Source of the DNA: Prunella strophiata
Taxonomy: Eukaryota; Chordata; Aves; Passeriformes; Prunellidae
Assembly (NCBI GenBank): GCA_036583965.1
Contig: JAZBQD010000014.1
Location: 26,455,490-26,519,489 of the forward strand
Direction: 5' to 3'
DNA length: 64,000 nucleotides
Position numbers and translations under genes: made by a program
Notes under the pieces: generated by a model
Databases searched by the model: none
What the model saw: the letters and a program-made list of their open reading frames with translations, nothing else
What the model was told of the DNA's origin: nothing
Part shown: positions 27,601 through 39,600 of the stretch, one piece after another
Numbering within the stretch: position 1 is the first letter of the stretch
Layout of the letters: each line of letters opens with the position of its first letter

Positions 27601-30600
27601 GTAAAGCTATTTAGGTGGCTCTGTTAGGACAGCATTTCATTATTAAATGTAATTATTTTAGAATAAGTGCAAAACCTAAGAGTGCTAGTGGCTTCTGTGC
27701 TTTTTCTGTCTTCTAGGAGCTGATTCTGTCAGTCTGATTGTTACTGATGGGGTTTTTTTCTTTTATAAGTTAACTGGGTTATGAAGAATGCAGTGGCAAC
27801 ATTTTTGTGGCTTGAAGAGGGTCACTATACAATCTGTTTCTGTAATTCTCTTATAAATGCAGACTAATAAAGGAGCAGTCCTCTTTGTGTTACTAATTTA
27901 GACAATTTGGTATGGTCTGCAGCACATGGAAAGAATGGAACGAGTGTCCTGTGACCTTAAAATTTTGTGTGTAAATCTTGTACTGCTTCTTTTTAACAAA
28001 AGCCTATTGCATGTAATCACATTTAGAATCAGGGAAAAAAAAAAAAAAAGAAGACAAATAAGGGCACTTTTTTCATGCCTTTCAAAAGTGATCATAGGGG
28101 GTGAGATATTACTGTATATCTAGTCACTGAAAATTTTATGGATGCACACAAGGTCTACTATATTACTAGTCACTGAAAAATTTATGGAAATGCACAAGGT
28201 CTGCTAAAGAAGAATATGAAAAGTGTAAGGTCTAACAAAAATGCATTTCCTTGGTTAGGGAAGACACTTTCAGAACAGCAGAGCATAAGGTTCACTGGCT
28301 GGAGATGTATTTCCTTACATGCAGTGTATTTACTGCAGTTGGAATTTATTACTCCTAGTGAGATCTTTTTATTGGTCCTTTATTTTTGGCCAAGGAGTTT
28401 AAAATCAACAGTGAAAGAAGTCAGAAGAGAAGATTCTCAGAAGACCCCTTCACTACAATATTTGTCAAATAAAATTACATTATATAGTATTCTTGAAAGT
28501 ACGTGTTGACTTCAAAGACTGATCATAATCATATATTCAGTGTAAAAAGTTTTGTTTCAGAAAAACTGCAGTAATGTGTTTTCAAGATGTCTTTCTGGTA
28601 GCATTGAAAACAGCATGCAATTTGTGAGTAATGACTGAGTACAGAATTCTGCAAGCTGATCTTTAGAAATCAGTGAAGACTATCTGAATGAAAATTTTGA
28701 GGGAAGATAATGAGGCTGTAAGGAGAGACAGTAAAGGGAAGAAAGTAGGTGTTAGGTGTTTGAAGCAGCATGAGAACTAACATGCTAAATGCAATGTCTG
28801 CAGGGCCAAGCATTGTTTTGTTTTACAGACCCAAACAGACGTGTTACAGGAGGGGCCATGCAGCTTTCCTTCAGCTATTTAACAGTGGACTATTATCCAT
28901 TTCACAAAGCAGGTAAGAAAGCAAGCATTTTATTAATTACCTGTGACTGTGACTATCTTGCTTGAAAGCTAAAAAAATTTGTGTGTACACGTATACAGCT
29001 TGGATAATTGTGCTTAAACCATTTGAAATGCGTCTATTTACTTCCTTCTATATGCAAAAAGAAACAACAGAAGCAACAATCTGGGAACCAATTTAATTGA
29101 TGTGAATGAGCTGTTTTAGGCCAAATGCTTTTCACTGTTTTGTTTGGTCAACAAAACAGTGTTTACACATTTCTGACATGAAGAGAATTTTGTGTTGACA
29201 GAGGAAGGCAGTATTGCATATTGAGAATTCAGTAATTGGATATTAGCAAGAATCAATCTGTTAGATTTTTTTCATATATAGAAAACTATCATTTTATGTC
29301 CATTTCTAATCAGTGTTTTGCTTTTTACATTATTTTGCTGAACAAGAATCTCAGTGTGTAGAGGTTCAATTGTGTAGCCTTTTGTTAAGAAATGTTATTA
29401 AAAAAATGTTAGCAATTTCCATAGAAGTGTTTCTTACAAATAAAACATTTCTCACTAACAATTTCTGGTAGAAATCTAAACATTTTAAAAGAGGATACAT
29501 TACAAAGCATGTGACAACAAAACAGAGTCTGATCATCTTCTTAATCAGATGGTCTGGAGCAGAAATCCACAATGTCATCAGTCACGTTAGTCTGTCCTCT
29601 ACTCCCAACCTGTAAAACACTCAGTTGACTGGTGATCCATCCCAAGGCTGAGCTCCATCTGTTCCCACTGGTCTTGCCCTGCATGCCCTCTTGTGCTCCC
29701 CAAAAGCCCACGTTCATCCCCTGCAGCATTTCAGCCGTCTGTGTGTCTTGCCGTGTGTCTGTGATCCCAATGAGATCACAGCCGTGCAGCTGCATGCAGG
29801 GGTGTGGTTGCCCTGCTCCCACATGATGCTGCATGTGTTCATGTACTTCAGAGAGGCAGTTGCCCAAGCTGGCTTCCCAGAAGGGATGTTAGAGCTTCCT
29901 TATGGTGTTGCTAACAAAGTCCTGTAGGTCCTTCAGAGTATCTGTGCATGTGCTTGGAGTAACCCCATGCTAGCCCAGTTTTGGAGAATCCCAGTGTCAT
30001 GGGCTTCAGTCTAATGCATCTTTGTCCTTTTGTTCCCTTTCTGGTTTTTTCCCTGTTCTGTTGTCTTATTCCTTAGCTATAAAAATGATAAAAAGTGACA
30101 AAGATAACTGTGAAGAAAGGTGGGGAAAATGTCATCTCTTGTGATTGGCATCAGCCTAAAAGTTTATTTAATGCTTCAATATTTACATATAGACTTAAAA
30201 TCACTTTTTTTTTTCCAAAATCATTTTCCTATTTTAATAGCAAACATATTTGCTTATCTCCAATATAAGTATCCAAAAACTCATTAAGTCCTACATAAAG
30301 TAAATTTTCCCATGGTAGTATTTGAAGAGTGACGTACCAACTGATAGAAGTTATTTGTTATTGCATCCTTATTACTGAACAGGTTAGTAGAATGTCTTTG
30401 CAGGGGCTACTTGAAGATATCACGACTTCTTTCAGAGATTTGAGGGCTTGACCAACAGAAACATGTTGGAATTGAAAGCAGGAACAAAATAATTTCCAGT
30501 GGGATTAATTTTTAAGGCTGTGTGTGCTGCAGCACTTCTTGAACTTACCTTGTTGTTTGTGTGCCATAAAGGTGCTAGAGAATCAAGACAAAAAGAATAC

Positions 30601-33600
30601 ATTTCTGGAAAGGGACCAGGAACTTCTTAGGACACAGTTCTGGCAGGAAAGATAAGCTTGGAAAAAGTGAGCATGAGAACATTGTTCTGTTACTTGCTCT
30701 CACTTTTTTTTTTCAATTGAACATTTTTTTGCATGTTCTCACATATGACATTAATGTGTCGTAAAGTTTCTCTGAACTGAAAATACTCAATGATGTTTTG
30801 AGTGTTAGTGGTGTTATAAGGCAGCTGGCAATGCTGCATTCTGAGTGATTTTGTGAAGTGCTGAGACTTGGTTTATGGAATATATAACTTCTGTTTTAAC
30901 GTCTGGTATGACTGCTGTTGTTCTATAATTACAGCATGCAATGAGCTTATAGTTCGAAGAATACTTGTGAAATAGTAGAAACTTGTTATCCTGTTAAAAG
31001 CAAAATTTCAAACCAGCTAACATTTTCCCCATTTCTCTTATTTGCAGGAGACAGCTGTGATCACTGGATGCATTATAGTGATGCCACTAAAACCAGAAGT
31101 GGATGGGCCAAAGAATTATTAAATGAATTCAAGAGCAATGTTGAATTGCTTAAGCAGGCTGTGAAGGATCAGGTCATGGATTCTCCTCCCATGTCACCAC
31201 CTGCTGTATCTCCTCAGAACCTACAAACAGGTATTTTGTTTACATCACTAATTCTCTACTTCCATAAACTATTAAAACTATGAAAAAACAGGCTGTTCTT
31301 TTCAATGATTCCATCGCTATTCTTTCTTACAGGCAAAGAACAGATACCGAAAGGAACATCTAGGGCTTCCTCTGTATCTTCCCAGCAACCGAAGGGCAAA
31401 CTGATGTCTAGTCCTATTGTGGTTAGACTTGCAGATTTCAATATATATCAGGTACAGTTCTTTAAGTTAGTAAAACTGGGGCAACTCCACCCTTACTGTT
31501 ATGTAACTGTGGTTTTTAAGGGACAATATGAAGCCCATTGAAATTAATGAGACTTTCCATTCATTATTGGAATAGACCTTTATGGACCTGCTTCTGCTTT
31601 GTTAAAATTGGGATCCTATCACCATTAAGTGTTGGATCTAAGTTCTGTTGTTCTCCAAATTATGAATTTGGAATTCAAATTCAATGTTTTAATTGTGCTA
31701 TCTTATGTGCCCAATATTTTAATATGTGGTTTTGTATATCATGCTTTTCTTATTGTTATATTTTTCAAAGTACATTAAAAACTGTTAAGAGATTTTATTA
31801 AGTTTTTAAAATATTTTTCCAGCTCCTCCCTTTCCAGTGATATTTTGAGCAAACACTTTTACCATTTCCATCCTGCTCCCCTTTGTTAGAATGAGTAGTT
31901 TTAGTTGCTGGTTGTGGTCCAGATTGACTGTTCTGAGGCAAGTGAAATAGAGAAGGAGTGTGTCTCCATTAGAATTGTAATGATATAGGAGGATCTACTC
32001 TTAAATTTCAGATCCTAACAAAAATGTTTAGTGTGTGTCCTTTGTCACTGTGATTTCTGCTTGGTCTTTTTCCAATTTCCAGCACTTTTCTGCCATATCA
32101 CTACTGGTGTTGTGGGAGATTGCAGATTGCTGCTGGGAGCCTTCATCTGGATCTGAAGTGGTTTTATACTATTGTTTTGTACCGTTCATGTTTCCATTTG
32201 CCTTCTGCTCTTGTCTCCTCCTCTCTACGCAAACACATTTAGAGTTTTTAAATTGTCATTATTTCTGTGCAATTTCCTAAAAGCTATTTTTCTAAATAGA
32301 TCATTTTACTTGAATTTTTGTGTCTGTTAATGCAGATATGTTTGCCTCTTGAAAACAGCTACATAAAGTGAAACAGGCTTATAAAGGTCATGTATTCATT
32401 ATTTCCAGAGAAATTCTAGTAGACATCATCATATATTGAATATTAATGCATTGGGTAATTTCAAACTAGCAGTTTGACCTACTAACTGTTGAATGGAAAA
32501 GCTTTGTTTTGGCAATATACTTTTTAAACTAGGTCACATTCGATGAAATATTTAAGGTCAAATATATATCAAATCTTGATTTCTTATTTGTTTCATAATT
32601 TACATTGTAAGGAAACAGAAATGGAGATTACTGTTCCACAGCATCTTGATTCCCCTGTGAAGCAGACCTTGAGGCATATGCAAGCATACACATCTCTGCC
32701 AGGTGCATGCTGAACACCTTGCTTCACACACAGTTTGAGAGTTGGCCTGTGTACTGGAATTTGTTCTTATGATAATACAAGAACTACCTAACGTGTGTAA
32801 TAAACTTATCTAGCTTGTCTATCCCTTATCTACACCAGACTGTATGGAAATACACTCCATCCAAGCATAAATGCTTAAACAGGAGCTGTAGTATTAGCAA
32901 TAAAAAATCAGATCATTCTAGGTTTCTGCTGAACACCTTTGAAAGTGACCTGCTGCCTCTTGCCTTGTATGAAGGAAGGGGATCTGGTACCTTTAAAACA
33001 GTTTTCTTGTGAAACTCTTCTATGCGAGTCATTTCTGCTTCAAGGCAGTTAAGTGTTTGTCAGTGTTTGTTAGCACTTTGTCTTGTACTTTGTGTTGTGT
33101 TGTTTGAAGGCCTACACTCAAGAGTAGTGGAATGTTACCTTACTAGGGACAGTACCATGCAACTACAAATGCTTAATCATTCATAAAAATGTAATGTGTT
33201 AATGAAATAATCTTTTATCCTTTACAGGTTTCAACAGCAGACCAGTGTCGTTCTTCCCCTAAAGCTCTGATCTCTTGCAATAAGAAGTCACTTTATCTTC
33301 CTCCAGAAATGCCAGCTATTCATATTGAATTCACTGAATATTATTACCCAGATGGAAAGGACTTTCCTAGTAAGAATAAATTTTGTGTGTTACTTTCACC
33401 TTTGTGAAGCTTAAAGCTTGGAAATAGGTAATGCCTTTCTAAAATGGATAGAGCACAAGACTGCTCCATTTCCACAGTACTTGCTCCTGACAAACTCCTA
33501 TTAATACTGGTTTTTATAAACATGGTTTTTCAGTCTGAAAACACTTGCAGCATTTTTAATGGCACATGAATTATTCATTCTCCAACATCCACATATTGTT

Positions 33601-36600
33601 TCTGCAATTTCACTGTCTGACTACATAAAAGAACACAAACTATTGCAACAATACCTAAAATGCAATGAAGAGCTGCTGGAGTTATTTGTAGGAATGTGTT
33701 CTGTGGCTGGCCTTGTTTTATATACAGAAATGTTAGTGGATATCTTGGGGATGGAAATTGAGGACAGCAAATTTCCATGGTCTTCCCTTTCCTCTGTAAT
33801 GAGAATATTCTCCCCATTTCTTCACACTTAATTCTAGTCTTAGTTTTTTTGCACTCAAGAATCCAGTTACATTCTTGGAGTGAGAGAAAGAACCATCACT
33901 TCAGATATCCCCTAACAATTAATTCTTCCTTGAGACTAAAGGACCAGGTTTCTGTTTTTCTCTGATGAAGAGTACTGGTGAAAATGTAAGTTTGCAATCG
34001 TTTAAAAACCAAAGAAAACCCAACCCATAAACGTTTCACCTATTCTCATGGTTTCATTTTCTTTTCTCTTTTAGTTCCATGTCCAAATTTGTATGGCCAG
34101 CTGAATGCTTTACAGTTCACTCTGGATCAGAGAAGTATTCTTTGGCTAAACCAGTTTGTGTTGGATTTGAAACAGAGTCTTATTCAGTTCATGGCCATGT
34201 ACAAGTTAAATGACAATTCAAAATCAGATGAACATGTTGATGTGAGAGTGGATGGACTAATGTTAAAGGTATGCTGTCCTTGAGTAGGGGTTTTGTGGTT
34301 CCTTGGAAGAAAGACTATTTCTTCTCTTAGTCTCTTACAAATACCTAAATGAATGAAAAAGTGCTTCTCTAAAAAACTCTGCAGAATATGATTGTTTGAA
34401 GACAGACATCTTATTTCCTGTACTACTTCATTTGTGTCCTGGTATTTTGGTTTGGGTATTTTGGTTTTGTATTGAAGACCTGAGTGTGAATACTGACAAA
34501 TTATTTCCCTGTGGTCAGTGAACTTGGCATAGCAGAGCTAAAAAGAAATTGAGCACTAAAGTGTAAAAATAAAAAAAGTGAAAAATTAATATTTGTACTC
34601 TATATTAATGCAAGGACCCTCCCTTGTTCCTCTGGTTGTATTATATCAAAGCTCTTTTGTCTTGTTGGTGAATGCCCTAGAGTAAAGAAAGCAGTTTACC
34701 TGAAGGTTTATTTCCTTCTCCAAAACCCATTCTCACCATTTTCTGTTTCATGCTGGCTGTTGGTATAGTTCAGCTACATGAGTTCTCTGTATGCTTGTTC
34801 CAGAGGAGTGGTGCTTGTTAATGCAGCTGAACATCAAATTTTTGCTTGCCTTGTCTTTTCCTTGCTTGTGAAAAAAGGATTATTGAGCAGATATATTTCC
34901 CAGCCATCCCCTGTTTGCATTGGGCGTTTCATTGTGTGGTTTCCAAGATTCAGGGATGAACAGAACGAGTCTTTTCAGTGGTGCCCACAGGAAAGGTTTC
35001 AAGGATTCTAAAAAGTGGAGAGATGGTTATCTTTCTAAGCTTATGCTACATTCTTAATAGAACTTTACAAGGACATGGTTTGTACTGAATAGAAACAGTT
35101 ATTAAGAGCAAACAACTGGAAATCTGCAAATATAGATTGATCTGATATTGAATTATTAGATGGGAATAGCCTACTAAAGTATGAGAGGATAAAAGTATTC
35201 TTACATCCCTCAAACCTTGATTCATATTAATTATGTCACCCCTCTATTAACAGCATTATTTTTATTCTAGCAAATGATGAATTGATGTTTAAATATCATA
35301 TAGTAATTATTTTATTTAGTTATTTTTCTCTGAGTCCTTGTATTTAAATGAAGAAGCTTCACAACCCCCATCTTTAGGGGTGATTTTTTTTTAGGGTGTG
35401 TTTAGGGGTGATTTTTTTTACTCCTACTTTCTAGATTCAGAATGGAGATATTAGGATAGAAGGCAGTGTCCACTGATATTAGCAAAACTAGAGTGGCCAA
35501 GGTTCATGTTAACAATTTAAGATTCAGGATTTGGCATAAAATAAGTTTACTTTAAAATGTGCACTAAAAATGCACAAGTTAAATACAGTGTGCTGAACTA
35601 TTTGTGTTTCTTTAGTAGTTGAGGTATATTATTATTTTCCTGATGAAACAAATGTATTATGATTATCAGATAATTGTCAAAAAAACCTGATCTATATTCT
35701 GCAATGTTAAGAATATTAGCTGCATTGGCACACCTAACTGTTTTCTTGTATCTTAACAAAGAAATAAAACTACTGTAGTACTTGGTATGGTAAAAACCCC
35801 TATCTTACACGCCAGATTGAACTCCAAATTATAATTCTCTGTTTTTCCAAGCTGTAAATTTTGGAAACACTTTAAGAAACATTCTACCAAGCTGCTTGAG
35901 TTGAGGAAATGAGCCACTTCAGCCTAATATAACTGAACTAAATTTAAGACCTTCAGATAAGAAAAGCCTGAGACCCTTATGTTTTTGTACAAATATTGAT
36001 GCCACAGCATCCTTCTTAAAAATGAGAGAGAACATAAATCGTACTATGTGAGCCCAACTTATCCCTGTTCTGTTTCACTGTACTTGATTTCTCATAAAAC
36101 TATAATTATATTCCTTTGTATCAGCTGTCATGGTTATTATTTTGTTTCCTTAATTGTATACCTTCTTAATCTACATATTTTTTACTTGAAAACATGTGTT
36201 TCTCCCTTGCAGATCATCATCCCATTTGAAAACAAACCTGAAATTCATAAAGATCAACCTCGTGCACTTTCCATTCAAAGTTCAGAGATGATTGCTACAA
36301 ATACCAGATGCACACCAAACTGCAGACATTCTGATCTAGAAGCTTTGTTTCAGAACTTCAAGGACTCCGAATTTTTCAGTAGAACTTTCACCACTTTTCC
36401 TAAGTCCCCCAAAAATTTTAATCTTTTACATCCAATCTTCCAGAGACACGCTCATGAACAAGATACCAAAATGCATGATGTTTATAAAGGTTATATCATT
36501 CCAGAATTGAATAAATATGCATTAAAGACATCTGCAGCTACTGATGTTTGGGCCATGCATTTCTCCCAGTTTTGGATAGATTATGAAGGAACAAAAAGTG

Positions 36601-39600
36601 GGAAAGGCCGGCCAATAAGTTTTGTAGACTCTTTCCCACTTTCACTTTGGATTTGCCAGCCAATAAGATTTGCAAAGTCACAAAAAGAGCTTGTATCCCG
36701 TAATCAGACAGCCTTGAACATTCCTAAGAGTGAATCTAGTGATCTCTCTAATAGATTGCAGCGTAAGAAACTTCTAAAGGAGTATTACAGCAGTGAGACA
36801 GAGTCCTTGACTGATGGCATTCAAATGTCTGAGACTTCAGGAGTGCTTTCTGAAAGCTCTTCCTCTGATGCAGATGTACATGTTCTTGTCCATGTTCAAA
36901 AACATGTAAGCGTGCAGATCAATCACTACCAGTATATTTTTTTGCTGTTTCTCCATGAATCTCTTGTATTGCTCCTGGAAAACTTAAGGAAGGATGTAGA
37001 GGCAGTGACAGGAAAACCGGCCAAGCAAACTGATGTCTGCATTGGGATTCTACTGAAAAGTGCAGAAGTAGCCTTACTGCTCCATCCAGTGACTCAGGGA
37101 AACCCTTGTAAATCTCCTGTTGAGGAAGAAGGAAGTCCTGTGGCATCAGAACTCTCCCCTCTGGGAAATGGGGAAACTCTTACTTCAGACAGTAAATTAG
37201 TTGGTGGTAAGATAGCGGAAGCTGGTATTACTAATTTCGGTTATGTAAATGACTGCAAGCCTCTGAATGCTGAAATTAATAAAGGAATTTTAACAGATCC
37301 TCTTTTGTTTAAATCAGACAGTAATATGGATTTTCAGAAAGCAATGTCATTTTCCGATGATGCATCAGATAAAGGTTTGGGAGATACAAGTGAAGGAGGA
37401 AGCAGTGGACTTTTTAGTAGAAGTGATTCAGAAGAGGTCTGTGGACCTCTAAGTGAGAAAACTAGTTTGAATCCTAGGGATTCGGTGTCCATTCTAAATA
37501 AGAGAGAAGATTCTACTGAATTTTTCATTGATAAGGAGGATGACAGAAACATATTCTCAAATAAATTAAATGAACAGGAAGGCACAACTGAAGGCTGTCC
37601 TAACCAAGTCGCTGACTTGGAAACAGAAACTGCCTTAGAATCTGAAGAGCTTGAAATCAACAAAGACAAAGTGGCTTCAGTTAAAATGTTTTCATCCCAA
37701 TCTTCTTCAAGGTATAGAAAATTAATACTAAAACAGTTTTCCTACTCTTTGAAAATATTCAGAAATCTTTTTAGCCATAGACTTCTAGTACTTTCAGCAG
37801 TCAGAAAGGGAACATCTTAAGAGTTGGACTCAATGGTCTTTCCAACTCAGGCTGTTCTGTGATTCTGTGTTCTAGTAGATGAAAATTTTTAAAGCATGTA
37901 AAATGTTATGCAGTATCCAGCATTCAGTGAAAGTTAAAATAAAGTGTTAGTTAATTGATTTAAACTATTTACTTTTAGTTTAAATGTTAGGAAATATGTA
38001 TTGAGAAAAGTATTGACATAAATACCTAGATGAATATATATGGTTTCTACATTTACCTCTTTTTGTTAAAGGATTATTGAATAATCAGAATTTTTCATTT
38101 ATATCTTGCTTGGTTTAGAGGAATTTTTAAAGTAATTTCTATGCATTATTTAATTTAAATAATAATTTCCTCATATCTTTGTATTTTAAAAGTGCTAAGC
38201 CTAAGGATCGCTGCTCGTCCAACCTCCCTGCATTCTCTGTTTCTTACAAAAATATGAAGAGGAGTCCATCACAAGTCTCTCTGGATACCATCTCTATTGA
38301 TAGTATGTTGCTAGAGGATCATTTGATAGAGAGTGATGGAAGTGATAGTCAAAGCTTTCTGGAGAAAGGTAAGCAGGTTTAACAAAATATTTTTAAGCAA
38401 TACATGAAAATGTTGTTTGTTATTAAAGTCATGCTCAAAAGCAAATCCTGGATACTTTACAAGAATATTTCTTTTACCTTCACCAGTAATATCAAGTGTA
38501 TTCACCATATATAATTTCAGGGGAAAGCAATAAAGCACGCTACTTAAGCAGCACTATTTAATTTTAACACTGCTTAATTTTCCTCTCTTAAGGAAAGTAA
38601 GAGCATTCAAGTGCTGTGTTGCAAATCTGAATTAGGCAGAACTTGTTCCTTGCTATGCTTGAAAGCAACTGCTTTGGCTGCAATACTTGCAGGCTGGAGC
38701 CTGAATCAGTGTTATACTTGAAGTGGTAAAGAAACTTTCATTTTAGAAGTGAATGAAAAAGAAATGAGTTTTCACTAATGCTCACTGTGCTAATTACCAG
38801 TCCGATAGGTTTGGTAGTCTATTTGCAGCTCATCCCTCAAGGAGTATTTCCCAAGTATTGACTGTCTAATAGCAGGTATTTGTCCAGTTTTTGCTCATCT
38901 GTGTACATACTGATGAAATAATTTTCCCATGTCAGGAAACAGAGTAAGAAGACCTTATTGCTACCTCTTTTCTGATAATTCTAATTTGCATAAGACTATT
39001 TTTTTCTGTAGGATTTCTCTTCAATCTAGAGCAATAATGAGAAGACCGCTTCACTTGCAAGCCTGTTACATATTTGAATTGTAGGAGTATCCCTGCATGT
39101 GCTTATTTGGGAGTATGCCATGAAATACATTTTCCATTTAAAATAACCTTTATATGTCTTTTTAGCAGTGTTAAACAATATTTAACTGCAGGTTAAGTAT
39201 CTATATTTCCAGTTGTCAAGGAAACACTATCATGACTGCTCTAATGAAAATATATGTAGCTTACTTCTCTAAACATACAAGCATCTGCTCTGAAGGCACT
39301 GTACAGTATTTTAGATACACAACTTGGAGTTTTTTTTTTCCGGCTGGATCACATTTATATTATTTGATTTGGAAGACTAAAAAATGCCTTCACAGTTTTT
39401 TTTAACATTTGCATTAGCAAATGCATTTGCATTTGCATTTTAACATTTTAACATGCATTTAGAGTGCTGTATTGGTTTTGTCACTATATCCTGCTTTACT
39501 TTTGATTAGCATCTAGACTTTGAACTCTCTATAAGAGGAATGGATTTGGCAGTTCAGTCAAATATTTGTTTAATAAGCCACTCAACTCATATTAAAAAAT

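Noticed and set aside
36048..36212. Open frame upstream of exon 14 that makes a single 590-residue ORF
   Set aside because: The CCCTTGCAG acceptor at 36212 and the exact family match from [10 protein letters not shown] show that these 55 codons are intron 13.
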